64,000 nucleotides of DNA from a bacterium (GCA_016124445.1 WGNR01000001.1:434001-498000); one strand, 5' to 3'; shown: positions 1 through 9,252, counted from the stretch's first letter. The notes: generated by a model not told the origin, from the letters alone. Numbers and translations are program-made.

Positions 1-890
1 GTATCGGTTGCTTTGGCAATCGAAATCGCCGACTCGAGTTGTCCTTCGTTGTCGCTCGCGTTGCCGCTCTCGTCAGTGACGACAATCAAGGCGATCTTTC
101 GATTGGCGATCTTCGCGTAGCGGCGATGAAGTTTCAGGGCTTCCGCCACGGCCGAGCTGAACATCTCGACGCCGGACGGATCGACCGGCACCGAGGCGAT
201 CGCGTCGTCGATTTCATCCAGGTCGCTGGTCGGAGCCTTGGTATGAAGTTCAAATCCTTGTCCGAAGCTGGCGACGCCGGTAGTCAGGGCATCCCCTTTG
301 GAATGTTCGCTGATGCCGACTTCGGCGTAGATGCGGTGAATGCGAGCCCGGATGTCTTTCTGATCATCCTTCATGCTTTCGGACTGATCGAACAACCAGA
401 TTACGAGTACCTTGTTTTTGGAGAGCATCCAGATCAGTTCCTGTGAAATCTGATCCATCGCCTCCTGGTAGTCTTCCACGACGGCTTGAGCCGAGCCAAC
501 CGAACCAATCGGCATCTCCTGGACCAGGAACTTGGTTTCCTTGGTCACCAGCGAATCGGCCTGAGCGCTGAGCGGCGCGTTCTTAAACTTCATCGGAGGC
601 ATCTCCATCGGCGGCGAGGAGAGTGATGCCTGAACCATTCCCTGCAGGCCTTCCTCGGTAACGGCCATGTTGGCCACCTTCATTTCGCTGGAAATCACCT
701 CGGACTGATCGAGCTCGATTTCCAGCGGCTGGAGATGTTCTTCTGGTTCCGCCTCGACAACCGTCAATTGAATCGGATCTTCGGGAGGTTGGACCACGGT
801 AAACATGGCCAAGACGAATAACAGGCAGAAGTGGAAGATCAGCGAAACGAGAAATGAGGCCGAGCCTTGGATTGCTTCCAATCCAAACAT
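1..890 (-). CDS. von Willebrand factor A domain membrane protein, C-terminus beyond window
   Basis: The reading frame is open from ATG at 890 to the window edge, giving 296 residues with the C-terminus missing. Residues 11-31 form one hydrophobic segment, so the protein is probably anchored in the membrane at its N-terminus. A linker rich in Pro, Met and Glu follows (about 35-155). A vWA domain then begins near residue 160, with the MIDAS motif DQSES at 168-172 and a later TDESG at 272-276. Such domains bind a metal ion and a protein ligand. In planctomycetes membrane-anchored vWA proteins are common, but their partners are mostly unknown. It is divergent from the LysM-like gene at 1206. The exact role is not inferable. 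Confidence 0.85.
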   Translation of the reverse strand, partial: MFGLEAIQGSASFLVSLIFHFCLLFVLAMFTVVQPPEDPIQLTVVEAEPEEHLQPLEIELDQSEVISSEMKVANMAVTEEGLQGMVQASLSSPPMEMPPMKFKNAPLSAQADSLVTKETKFLVQEMPIGSVGSAQAVVEDYQEAMDQISQELIWMLSKNKVLVIWLFDQSESMKDDQKDIRARIHRIYAEVGISEHSKGDALTTGVASFGQGFELHTKAPTSDLDEIDDAIASVPVDPSGVEMFSSAVAEALKLHRRYAKIANRKIALIVVTDESGNASDNEGQLESAISIAKATD

Positions 891-1205
891 AAAAAAACCA
901 GGCTGCCTATCATCTGATGGTGCTAGCAGACCGCCAGACAACTCAGGAGGAGACCAGTTTGCGGGAGGAGCAGGTCGATGCATGCGTACCGGTCGGGCGA
1001 GGTGGGGATCTTTCCGCGGAACACTACTTCTATAGTAGGACAAATCGCCAATTGTCGCTATCGATTTCCGCATGCCGAATCGAACGGTATCAGTTTTGCG
1101 GGCAATTTCTCCCCCAATTGGCCTGGATGCGATTGAGCGGATTTGATAAAGCACCTTTAATCTGCGCAGTTTATTCGAAAATATTTCGCACCAGACGAGG
1201 ATGCC
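891..1205. other. Divergent intergenic region
   Basis: About 315 bases separate the vWA gene (leftward) from the LysM-like gene (rightward). The short open frames here have no convincing codon pattern or family resemblance. The region presumably holds two divergent promoters, but I see no clear -35/-10 pair. A GAGG element lies just upstream of the GTG at 1206. Confidence 0.5.
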
Positions 1206-2771
1206 GTGTCCGTTCTCCGTAATTTATTGATCGTGGGACTCTTGGTTTGCGTTGGGTACAATGGGTACGTGATCTATCGCAATCAGTTCGCTGCGTCTCC
1301 GGATCAAACCTCCGACAAAACGGACGAAGCTCCGTTGTTTTCGGCGGAAGCATTTACGGAGCTGGCTTCCAATCACAGCCAGATCAGCGTGCAGCAGCCT
1401 CCCACGGTCGTCGACCCGCACGATGTTCAGCCTGCGGAGACCGATGTCGCCAATCCGGTGCTGGAAACGACTCAAACTTCGGTTCCGGTGATTCCGGTTT
1501 CCCACGATGCCAAGATGAGCCGATTCTCGAGCGATGCGTCGTCCAACGAGCCACCCGCGGAACCTCCGACTCCCGAAACCCCACAGCCAACACCAGTCGA
1601 AGACATCACCCCGAAGGTTCTAACCTTCGACGACGCCTGGACCGAAATTGAAATGTCGGAAGCGGCTTTTACCTGGGCCACGGCTCTGCGGCAAATTGCC
1701 AAGCTATTGAAACGGGACGATCTAACCCCGCAGCAGCGCGAGCAAGTGCTGGCCAAAGGGGACGAATTGGCCCAGACGGTTATCTTCGCCAACAACAAAC
1801 ACCTAGCGATGCCGGCGCAAACCTTTCTGCCAGGCACCAACCTCGAAGAGATCGCCGCCAACCAAAAACTACCACTCCCATTCTTGCGGATGATCAACGG
1901 CTGGACGGAAGAACAAAACCCGACGCCAGGCGATTCGATCAAAGTTCTCCAAGGTCCGGTGTCGCTCCAAGTCGACCTGCCAACGGACTCGATCCAGATG
2001 ACCGTGGGTGACCTTTATGCGGCACGAGTGCCAATTGGGCAATCCAAGGTCAAGACCCCAAGCGATGGCCAGCTGATCGCCGATCAAAAGGATGAAAAGA
2101 CGAGGCTATCCATCGGTGACGTTCTGGTGATGATGGAAGACCCAACCATCGAGCCGGTCGAAAACTCATTGCAAGTGAGCCCGAAAGATTGGCAGCTTCT
2201 GCGATTGCTAACCGGTAAGGATGTGGAAATCACATGGATCGAAAATACTCCGGAGCCAACCGAATCAATTGCTGCGACACCCACAACCTCGGCGGAGATT
2301 ACTACTGAGCCAGCCGCCCCTAAAGAGCCGATAGATGCCTTGAAAATGGAGGTCTTCGCGCCCCGCGGGAAGATCGTTCGAGGGCAAGCCGCTCGATACG
2401 GCATCCAGGTTACCAACTTGAGCGATAAGCCAAGTGATCTGGTGCAGGTCGTGGTCAACCTTTCTGAAGGGATCGAACCACTGGCCGTCGAAGGCAAGCC
2501 AGGCCGCGTTGCTCCTGGCCAGGCACTGTTCGATCCGGTGACGATCGAGGCCGGAGAAAGCGTGCGAATGACCGTTAGCATCGAAACGACAAATGCAGGC
2601 GAATTCCTGGTCCGACCCGAAGTTCAATGTCCGCAGCCTGCGACACGCTATGCAACCGAACTTCAACTTCGCGTCATCGAGGCGGAATCGGTTTCCGCCG
2701 AACAGCAATCGGACACACCAGCCGCCTCGACTGCCGAGTTGCCGATGAACCCGGCCATGGGCGTTCGCTAA
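1206..2771 (+). CDS. Membrane-anchored LysM-like protein with C-terminal beta domain
   Basis: This is a 521-residue protein with a GTG start preceded by GAGG at a good distance. Residues 5-24 form a single N-terminal membrane segment. A low-complexity Pro/Thr/Glu linker (about 30-135) leads to a helical stretch. Residues about 205-250 resemble a LysM repeat, with the pattern pGTnLeeIA..., a conserved INGW and a terminal pGdsIKVL. The C-terminal part (about 385-490) looks like an immunoglobulin-like CARDB/DUF11-type domain, with alternating hydrophobics and a NLSDKPSD turn. LysM domains bind peptidoglycan or related glycans, so a role at the cell envelope is plausible. Function beyond that is unknown. 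It converges with the gene that ends at 2779. Confidence 0.8.
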   Translation: MSVLRNLLIVGLLVCVGYNGYVIYRNQFAASPDQTSDKTDEAPLFSAEAFTELASNHSQISVQQPPTVVDPHDVQPAETDVANPVLETTQTSVPVIPVSHDAKMSRFSSDASSNEPPAEPPTPETPQPTPVEDITPKVLTFDDAWTEIEMSEAAFTWATALRQIAKLLKRDDLTPQQREQVLAKGDELAQTVIFANNKHLAMPAQTFLPGTNLEEIAANQKLPLPFLRMINGWTEEQNPTPGDSIKVLQGPVSLQVDLPTDSIQMTVGDLYAARVPIGQSKVKTPSDGQLIADQKDEKTRLSIGDVLVMMEDPTIEPVENSLQVSPKDWQLLRLLTGKDVEITWIENTPEPTESIAATPTTSAEITTEPAAPKEPIDALKMEVFAPRGKIVRGQAARYGIQVTNLSDKPSDLVQVVVNLSEGIEPLAVEGKPGRVAPGQALFDPVTIEAGESVRMTVSIETTNAGEFLVRPEVQCPQPATRYATELQLRVIEAESVSAEQQSDTPAASTAELPMNPAMGVR

Positions 2772-2778
2772 AACGCAT

Positions 2779-3738
2779 CTAAAACGGCAACTCGACGCCA
2801 AGCTCTGGCTGGCCCTCGGCCAGCTTCAAAAACGCTGTTCCCAAGGCCACGTCCTGGATTGCCAAGCCAACGGTCTTATAAATCACAATGCTGTCGGCGT
2901 TGTTACGTCCGATCACATTGCCGGCGATCACATCGCTCAGAGAAACGGCTCGGTCCCAGTCGAAATAACCTTCTTCCTCGGCCAGTAAGTAATCGCCTGC
3001 CTCCCCACGACAGGCCTGAATGGAGTCGCAGACCCAGTTGTCAGCGCGGCGAATCGAGACGACATCGAGCTCTCGCTTGAACGCCCAGTTGGCCCCGATC
3101 GCACAGACCAATGCTCCTTCGGCCAACAGATTGCCATCGAACACCGGATGCTTGCTGGTTGTTGCCGTAACGACCAATGGCAAATCCTCGACCGCCTCTC
3201 GCGGGTCATGAACCGGGACGATTTCCACTGAAAGGCGCTGCGACATCCGCTCGGCAAACGATTCCCGTTTGACCTGGTCTCGCGAATAGATAAAGACCTG
3301 GCTTAGTGGCAACTCGGCAGCCAACGCTTCCAACTGAGCTTCCGCCTGCCAGCCGGTTCCAAACAGCCCCAGCTGCGTCGTTGGCTTCTTGGCGAGATAG
3401 CGTACCCCGACGGCCGTGGAAGCGGCAGTACGAATCTGACCGAGTCGATCCGCTTCGATGATCGCAACCAGTTGCCCGCTGTCGATGTCGTAGATGCCGA
3501 CATGAAAACGGGCTCCGATCCGCGTCGTGCTGTACATCTTCCAACCGGCCGTGCCCAGATACTCGGCTGAAGCGTGCATGCCATGCAGCACAAAGCCGGG
3601 TGCCCTGGCACGGTGACGGGGCACATTCTCGGCCCCGCCGGTTCCTAGTTGCTGGAAGCTTTGCTCGACCACCTCGATGGCAGTGGCCATATCCAGCAAC
3701 GAAGCAACTTCCTCCTCGCGAAAGAATCGGCACTTCAT
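2779..3738 (-). CDS. Ornithine cyclodeaminase / mu-crystallin family protein
   Basis: This 319-residue NAD(P)-binding protein matches the ornithine cyclodeaminase/mu-crystallin family over its full usual length of about 320-350. Visible features are the substrate-side WKMYS (66-70) and QIRTAA (101-106), then a Rossmann glycine motif GTGWQA (127-132), and ATTSKHPVF further on. Known members cyclise ornithine to proline, reduce ketimines, or act as alanine dehydrogenases or opine-type synthases. The sequence alone does not distinguish these. It starts 26 bases after the xylulokinase stop and probably shares its transcript, which is an unexpected pairing because no amino-acid pathway gene is adjacent. 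Confidence 0.88.
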   Translation of the reverse strand: MKCRFFREEEVASLLDMATAIEVVEQSFQQLGTGGAENVPRHRARAPGFVLHGMHASAEYLGTAGWKMYSTTRIGARFHVGIYDIDSGQLVAIIEADRLGQIRTAASTAVGVRYLAKKPTTQLGLFGTGWQAEAQLEALAAELPLSQVFIYSRDQVKRESFAERMSQRLSVEIVPVHDPREAVEDLPLVVTATTSKHPVFDGNLLAEGALVCAIGANWAFKRELDVVSIRRADNWVCDSIQACRGEAGDYLLAEEEGYFDWDRAVSLSDVIAGNVIGRNNADSIVIYKTVGLAIQDVALGTAFLKLAEGQPELGVELPF

Positions 3739-3764
3739 ATCGCTTCACACTTTCTTACAGGGCA

Positions 3765-5291
3765 TCAATCGTCCAGTTTCCCCAACTTCTTGAAGTCGTC
3801 TTTGAGCGATTGATACAAGTCCTGGTACACGGGGAACGCTCGATCGTAATACTTTTTGGCAACTCGATCCGGCTTCACTTCGCTTACTTCCCGAATCGTG
3901 GCGGCACAGGCCTCCTGTATGTTTTTGTACGCTCCAGCGCCCGTTGCGGCCAGCAAAGCAACTCCATAAGCAGGGCCTTGCTCCGCATTGAGGGTCACCA
4001 CCTTCTTGCCGAAGACATCGGCTTGCATCTGCCGCCAAAGTGGTGACTTGGCTCCACCACCGCCGGCACGTACCTGGCGAACTGGAATGTTCATTTCGTT
4101 GAGCACTTCCAGACTTTCGCGCAGTGAGTAGGTTACGCCTTCCATGATGGCCCGGGTCAAATGAGCTCGTTCGTGCTTCAGCGTGATACCGATAAAGCAG
4201 CCACGTGCGTCGGGGTCGGCATGTGGAGTTCGTTCACCAGCCAGGTAAGGCAGCACCATCAGTCCTTCGCTGCCGACCGGAACCAATTCGGCATCCTTCA
4301 TCAGGGATCCATAGGGTTCGACCTTACCGCGAGGCCCCCGCATTTCGCTGCACAGCTTTTGCACGAACCACTCAAACGTTCCTGCAGCGCAAAGGGTGAC
4401 TCCCATCATGTGCCATTTCCCGCGAACCGCATGGCAAAACGTATGCAGGCGTCCCTGAGGGTCCGCAGCCATCTCGTCGCTATGGACAAACATGACACCG
4501 CTGGTGCCAAGCGAACTGGCCAAGATCCCTTTCTTCACGACGCCATTTCCTAGGGCGTTCGCGGCGCAGTCCCCCGCTCCGCCGACCACGACGCAATCGG
4601 TCGTCAGCCCCAACGTTTTGGCGGCCGCGCTAGTCAGGTTGCCGGTTACGTCTTCCGATTCGTAAACCTTGCCGAGCAGGTCTTTGTCGAGTTCCAACTT
4701 TGTTAGCAGGCTGGTCGACCAATCGCGTTTGGCCACGTCCAACAAAAGCATGCCACTGGCGTCACTCACTTCGGTGGCATATTCGCCAGTCAATCGACGC
4801 CGGACGTCATCCTTGGGAAGCAAGACCTTGGCAAGTCGCGCGAAGTTCTTCGGCTCGTGATTCCGCAGCCAAAGGATCTTGGGTGCGGTGAACCCAGTCA
4901 GGGCCGGATTAGCAACCATCTTGATCAGTTTCGCCCTGCCCCCGGCACGCGATTCAATCTCGGCACATTCGGCCGCCGTGCGTTGGTCGTTCCATAACAA
5001 TGCGGGGCGGATCACTTCGTCGTTCTTATCAAGGAACACCGATCCGTGCATCTGGCCAGAAAGCCCGATCGCTTTGATGTCAGCCGGCTTGGCTTTGGCC
5101 AGCTGCACGACCTTCTTCACTGTCTTGACGGTCGCTTTCCACCAATGTTCGGGGTCTTGCTCACTCCAAAGTGGCTTGGGATGCGAAGCTGGGTAGCTTG
5201 CAGAAGCTTCTGCCAAGATCGAGCCATCTTCGCTCATGGCGATGGTCTTGGTTCCGGACGTACCGATGTCGATTCCCAGGTAGATATTCAC
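3765..5291 (-). CDS. xylB: Xylulokinase
   Basis: This 508-residue FGGY-family carbohydrate kinase phosphorylates D-xylulose to xylulose 5-phosphate for the pentose phosphate pathway. The N-terminal phosphate loop reads IDIGTSGTKT (residues 7-16). The xylulokinase-type LSGQMHG and WNDQRT motifs follow. The GGAGDCAANALG segment carries the likely catalytic aspartate, and GGGAKS in the C-terminal half forms part of the nucleotide site. Length is typical for XylB. No xylose isomerase or transporter gene is adjacent in this window. The downstream gene, 26 bases away, encodes an ornithine cyclodeaminase-like protein. The subfamily call is strong, although related FGGY kinases for other ketoses cannot be fully excluded. 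Confidence 0.92.
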   Translation of the reverse strand: MNIYLGIDIGTSGTKTIAMSEDGSILAEASASYPASHPKPLWSEQDPEHWWKATVKTVKKVVQLAKAKPADIKAIGLSGQMHGSVFLDKNDEVIRPALLWNDQRTAAECAEIESRAGGRAKLIKMVANPALTGFTAPKILWLRNHEPKNFARLAKVLLPKDDVRRRLTGEYATEVSDASGMLLLDVAKRDWSTSLLTKLELDKDLLGKVYESEDVTGNLTSAAAKTLGLTTDCVVVGGAGDCAANALGNGVVKKGILASSLGTSGVMFVHSDEMAADPQGRLHTFCHAVRGKWHMMGVTLCAAGTFEWFVQKLCSEMRGPRGKVEPYGSLMKDAELVPVGSEGLMVLPYLAGERTPHADPDARGCFIGITLKHERAHLTRAIMEGVTYSLRESLEVLNEMNIPVRQVRAGGGGAKSPLWRQMQADVFGKKVVTLNAEQGPAYGVALLAATGAGAYKNIQEACAATIREVSEVKPDRVAKKYYDRAFPVYQDLYQSLKDDFKKLGKLDD

Positions 5292-5667
5292 GGAGGGTCC
5301 TCAATAGGGCGATATGGGGCCGATTTTTTCTCTAATCTAGATAATTCAAAACGCCCATTCTGAACTATTTCCTCTGGCGAACCAAGCATCTAAGGGAGGT
5401 TGGGTCCCCCAAGTTGTGAAGTTGTTACATCGTCTGGTATTCCAGTCCGGTCATAACGGTCATGTGGGAGTCCGCGAAACGTTCAAATCGTTTTTTCCAA
5501 ACGTCGATGAAACCAGTAGCTTCTGGCCGTGATTGGGGATGCGGTCAAAAGCCAATTGACAGTAGAATACGCCGGAATCCTGGACAGCTAGATGCCAGGT
5601 TCGGATTAGCAATTCGTTCACCAGGAACGCTTGGCTCCCCTGCCCACTTCCTGCAATATGCGATTTC
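5292..5667. other. Intergenic region between xylB and a GT4 gene
   Basis: This is a divergent gap of about 376 bases. Open frames in it overlap the start of the glycosyltransferase in other frames and show no family resemblance. I see no tRNA-like fold, terminator or well-formed promoter here, although both flanking genes must be transcribed from it. Confidence 0.5.
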
Positions 5668-6804
5668 ATGGCCCACTCACTTCCACGTGTTGTTCTCGAT
5701 CTCGAGAAGTCTCGAAACCTATGTTCGGGACTGGGCCAATTTGCCTGCCATCTGGGCAACGCCCTGATGGTGGAAATGAGCGGTCGCAATCTGACCCCGA
5801 TTCCGTTGGTGGCTGCCCAACCCGGCGACCAATTTGGATCTTCCGATACGATCACCGCCAACCTTTGGCGAAAAGAAATCATCCAACGCTGGTATCGCTG
5901 GACTCAGATCGGCAAGAAACCGGAACATGATCTGTGGCATGCGACCCATCAGCAGGCGAAGTTTCTGCCGCTGAACTTGAACACACCGGTCGTGCTAACC
6001 ATCCATGACCTGAATTACTTGCGAGAAAAAAACGGCTCGAAGATCGATCGAGAGCATCGTCGTATCGCCCGGCTGATTCGCCGAGCCGACGCGATCACCG
6101 TGATCTCCAAGTTCGTTGCCGAGGAAGTGCGTTCGCATTTTGATCTGCAGGGCAAACCACTTCAGGTGATCTACAACGGTCGCCTCGACGTAAATCAATT
6201 TGTTCCGGCGTACCCGCCGTGGTTGGCGAGCGATCGGCCGTTTCTCTTTTCGATTGGAATTATCGATCGCAAGAAGAACTTCCACGTCCTGTTGGATTTG
6301 ATCGAGAAACTACCCAACCACCAACTCGTGGTCGCGGGACAAAACGATACCGAATACGCTGCGGAAATTCGCCGTCTGGTTCATCAGCGGGGGCTTGGCG
6401 ACCGGGTAACCCTGCCAGGTCCGATCAGCGATGAAGAGCGGCAGTGGCTGTATCAGAATTGCGAGTCGTTTGTTTTTCCTTCGCTCACCGAAGGATTCGG
6501 ACTACCCCCCATCGAGGCAATGACCATCGGCAAACCGGTATTCCTGGCCCGCCGAACGAGTCTGCCTGAAATTGGTGGGGAGAAAGCGTTCTACTGGGAT
6601 GAGTTCTCGGCAGACCATCTCATCGATGTCTATCAACGTGGTATGCAAACATTCAATAGTACGCCTGACTATGCCGCCCATCTGCAAAAGGCGGCGTCGC
6701 GATTTTGCTGGCGAACTGCGGCACGACAATACGTCGACCTATATCAGGCCGTCTTGAACGTCTCCACCGAGCAGCAAGAACAGCCTCGACTGGCTGCCGC
6801 TTAG
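5668..6804 (+). CDS. Glycosyltransferase family 4 (GT-B fold)
   Basis: This 378-residue retaining glycosyltransferase of the GT4 type transfers a sugar from an activated donor, usually during envelope polysaccharide or glycoconjugate synthesis. The N-terminal half contains LTIHDLNYL and VISKFVAEEV, typical of the acceptor domain. The C-terminal half has FLFSIGIIDRKKN and the donor-binding E-x7-E signature EGFGLPPIE. The protein ends with a Gln/Ala-rich tail. ATG at 5668 was chosen because the RVVLDLEKSR strand starts right after it; no clear ribosome-binding site is seen. It is monocistronic as far as the neighbours show. Donor and acceptor are unknown. Confidence 0.88.
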   Translation: MAHSLPRVVLDLEKSRNLCSGLGQFACHLGNALMVEMSGRNLTPIPLVAAQPGDQFGSSDTITANLWRKEIIQRWYRWTQIGKKPEHDLWHATHQQAKFLPLNLNTPVVLTIHDLNYLREKNGSKIDREHRRIARLIRRADAITVISKFVAEEVRSHFDLQGKPLQVIYNGRLDVNQFVPAYPPWLASDRPFLFSIGIIDRKKNFHVLLDLIEKLPNHQLVVAGQNDTEYAAEIRRLVHQRGLGDRVTLPGPISDEERQWLYQNCESFVFPSLTEGFGLPPIEAMTIGKPVFLARRTSLPEIGGEKAFYWDEFSADHLIDVYQRGMQTFNSTPDYAAHLQKAASRFCWRTAARQYVDLYQAVLNVSTEQQEQPRLAAA

Positions 6805-7225
6805 CGGACACTACTGCCAAAACAGTAAAATAAAACGCCCTTAACCCAGTCAGAATGAAGTTTTTTTCTTGACACCGCTATAGCGGGGGATATAACTAAG
6901 CTTCGTGACTTCACGAGATTGAGTAGATTTCTCTGAGGTTATGCTCGATCCCCCATTTTTGCAGGCAAAACAGTAGAATTGGTTCCCATTGCCTACCAGG
7001 GAACTTCGATCTGGGGCAGGGCATCTTTAGATGTCAGATTGAAGTTCGATTGCATGTCGATCGCCGACAAGTTAATCGTAGACAATGGGAACTTTTTCTC
7101 GTTCTTGGCCTCCTCTTCCGGCCACCTGCTCGATACCGACTGAATATTCGTTAAAGTCAGCGCGCGTTCTTGGTCGATACCAACTCCAGACAGGGGGGTG
7201 TCATTCACGCTGGAATTATGCGCGC
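6805..7225. other. Long leader/intergenic region downstream of the GT4 gene
   Basis: About 420 bases hold a strong promoter-like element at 6869-6896 followed by roughly 320 bases before the next likely start at 7226. A second imperfect dyad, TCGTGA-CT-TCACGA, lies at the predicted transcription start (about 6904-6917). On the minus strand a 71-codon ATG frame occupies 6993-7208. It has tolerable codon use but no recognised family. The stretch could be an untranslated leader, an RNA gene, or carry a small antisense gene. Confidence 0.5.
6869..6896 (+). promoter_or_regulatory. Sigma70-type promoter with palindromic operator in the spacer
   Basis: TTGACA at 6869-6874 matches the -35 consensus perfectly. 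TATAAC at 6891-6896 is a good -10, and the spacer is 16 bases. The spacer begins with the perfect 12-base palindrome CCGCTATAGCGG at 6875-6886. A dyad placed between -35 and -10 is a typical repressor or MerR-type activator site. The nearest downstream gene on this strand starts at 7226. Binding protein unknown. Confidence 0.65.
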
Positions 7226-7810
7226 ATGGACATTACGACCGCTTTACCTTTGGGTTTGAGTGCTGCTTCGCTAGCTACAGGCATTGCCAAACGCGCCACC
7301 CAAAACGTCTTTTCCCTGATGTCTGGCTTTCAGAGCACACCTCCTGAATCTCAGCCTGAATCTTCGACCTCGCTTGATTCGTTGCTTTCGACCAGCGGCG
7401 TACTGGGCAACAATGTCGAAGATCTCAACAAGCAATTAGAAGGCTCGCTGCAAGACCTGCAAGATCTACTTCGCCGCACGTTTCATCAGGCCGGGCAAGA
7501 CCTGCCTGACTCGTTTCAGCTTTCGATCGATGCCAACGGCGAAATCGTCGTGGATGGCAAAAGCGATTTCGCAAAGGTGGCCCAGGGAGTCCTTTCGCAA
7601 TCAGACGAAGCTCAGGGAATCTTGCATCAGATTGCCACCCAGGCAGCCGCGATTAAGACTGCGTCCGATCAGCAGTCGTTTGCCAGCGATTACAATCAGA
7701 ACCCGGAAGCTGCCCTCAATGCCTTGCAGCAGTCGAAGGAGGAGTCGACCGGCATCGATATCAACTTCGTCGATGGGCAGCCTGCCAGTTTTCAACTAAC
7801 GTCTGCCTAG
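7226..7810 (+). CDS. Hypothetical protein
   Basis: This 194-residue protein belongs to no family I recognise. ATG at 7226 is preferred over upstream in-frame starts because the residues before it have no coding character. The sequence is Ala/Ser/Gln-rich. It begins with a mildly hydrophobic stretch (LPLGLSAASLATG), continues with a Ser/Pro linker (about 35-60), and then helical segments around residues 70-100 and 130-185. There is no signal peptide or membrane helix. The stop codon overlaps that of the convergent hemG-like gene within CTAG at 7807-7810. Expression may come from the promoter at 6869 through a leader of about 320 bases. Confidence 0.65.
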   Translation: MDITTALPLGLSAASLATGIAKRATQNVFSLMSGFQSTPPESQPESSTSLDSLLSTSGVLGNNVEDLNKQLEGSLQDLQDLLRRTFHQAGQDLPDSFQLSIDANGEIVVDGKSDFAKVAQGVLSQSDEAQGILHQIATQAAAIKTASDQQSFASDYNQNPEAALNALQQSKEESTGIDINFVDGQPASFQLTSA

Positions 7811-9252
7811 CCATCCTTCTGGGAAGTTTCCGCCATCGTTTGTCGCAAGTACGTGACAACTCGAGCGGCTGCTTTTTCGCCGCTTTGAACGCACTGAGGA
7901 ACGCCAACTCCGCGATAGGCATTGCCGGCTAATTCCAGACCTGGCAATTCGCTCGCTTCTGCTTCTAATTTCGCCACGCGATCGAGATGCCCAAGGTGAT
8001 ATTGCGGCATCTTTCCCATCCATCGGGTGACTAAGAACTTCTCCGGCTCGCCTTCCAGCCCAATCAAGTCACCTAGCTCGTCCAACACAATCTCTTTCAA
8101 TTGATCGTCCGAAAGATCGGCCAACTCGGGGTGGCAAGCCCCGCCAACGAAGACCCGAATCACTACTTTGTCGGAAGGTGCCCGGCCAGGAAATTTCGCG
8201 TTGGAGAAACTGCCTGCCAGGATCCTCCGGTTTTCGATCTCGGGCACGACAAATCCAAAACCAGCAACAGGCCGCTTGATCTGCTTTTGATCAACCGCCA
8301 ATATCGCGACACTGCAGCCTGCGTAGGGGATGGTTCGCAATCCATCGGCCAGACTCTCGAACTCATGCAAAGCTTCCGCGGCCTGAGGCGCCGGCAAGGC
8401 AACGATGACGGCATCAAACGTTTGCGACATGTCGTTGGATTCGACCTGCCATCCTTCCGCATTGTTTCGAATCGATTGAACGGGCGAGTTGAGATGGATC
8501 GACTGGTGACTCAAACGTTCGGCCAGGCGCTGGACAATTTGCTCCATGCCTAGGCGAGGAGCAACAAACATCGAATAACGGGCACCGCTGTGGCTCTGCT
8601 GTTGCTCGGCCTTGTCTCGATTTCGCATCCCTTTGATCAGGCTGCCGTACTTGCGTTCCATTTCAACAAACTGCCGTAGCGTTGCTTGAACACTCAGTTT
8701 CAGCGGATCGGCCGTGTAGATCCCGCCGATCAATGGCTGCACAAGGCGGTCGTAAACCTCTTGTCCCATTCGCCGAGTCACGAACGATGCCAATGATTCG
8801 TCCGTGGGTTCGTTTCGCTTGGGCACGAAGTATTCTCGAGCCAGTCGCAGCTTTCCACCCCAGGAAAGGATCGGTGTCGTCAGGATCGACCAGATCTTGC
8901 TGGGGGCCATCAGCACAAACCCTTCCGGCACCGGAAAAAGTTCTCCTCGACGAACGACGTACGCTTTCCGCAGGGCCTCGTTGGTCGGCAGCAACTCATC
9001 TTCCATGCCTAGCCGCCGGCATAGCTCCAGGGCGTCGGGAACGTTGGTGATAAAGTTATCGGCGCTGTTTTCCAGCAGATAGCCGTCTTCTGTTTGTGTC
9101 GTTTGCAGCACACCGCCAAGGCGATCGGAGGCCTCGAACAGATGAATCTCGCAGACCGGATCGAGTTCCTGGAGTCGATGGGCCGCGGCGAGTCCGGTGA
9201 TGCCTCCCCCTATTACGGCAACACAGGTTCGGGCACTCGATGAATCGTTCAT
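7807..9252 (-). CDS. hemG: Protoporphyrinogen oxidase, FAD-dependent
   Basis: This 481-residue flavoprotein of the HemY/PPOX type oxidises protoporphyrinogen IX to protoporphyrin IX in late haem synthesis. The N-terminal dinucleotide fold has GGGITG at residues 15-20, followed by the acidic strand end HLFEASDRLGG and then YLLENSADNF, which is characteristic of this enzyme. The C-terminal LAGNAYRGVGVPQC segment is the second FAD-contact motif. Length is typical (450-490). The gene symbol varies between hemG and hemY in the literature. No other haem gene is adjacent. It is divergent from ftr and converges with the hypothetical gene at 7226, sharing four bases at the stops. Confidence 0.92.
   Translation of the reverse strand: MNDSSSARTCVAVIGGGITGLAAAHRLQELDPVCEIHLFEASDRLGGVLQTTQTEDGYLLENSADNFITNVPDALELCRRLGMEDELLPTNEALRKAYVVRRGELFPVPEGFVLMAPSKIWSILTTPILSWGGKLRLAREYFVPKRNEPTDESLASFVTRRMGQEVYDRLVQPLIGGIYTADPLKLSVQATLRQFVEMERKYGSLIKGMRNRDKAEQQQSHSGARYSMFVAPRLGMEQIVQRLAERLSHQSIHLNSPVQSIRNNAEGWQVESNDMSQTFDAVIVALPAPQAAEALHEFESLADGLRTIPYAGCSVAILAVDQKQIKRPVAGFGFVVPEIENRRILAGSFSNAKFPGRAPSDKVVIRVFVGGACHPELADLSDDQLKEIVLDELGDLIGLEGEPEKFLVTRWMGKMPQYHLGHLDRVAKLEAEASELPGLELAGNAYRGVGVPQCVQSGEKAAARVVTYLRQTMAETSQKDG

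Noticed and set aside
7085-7225. 47-residue extension of the hypothetical protein at 7226
   Set aside because: Residues are Arg/Cys/Trp-rich without coding character, and the later ATG begins a consistent sequence.
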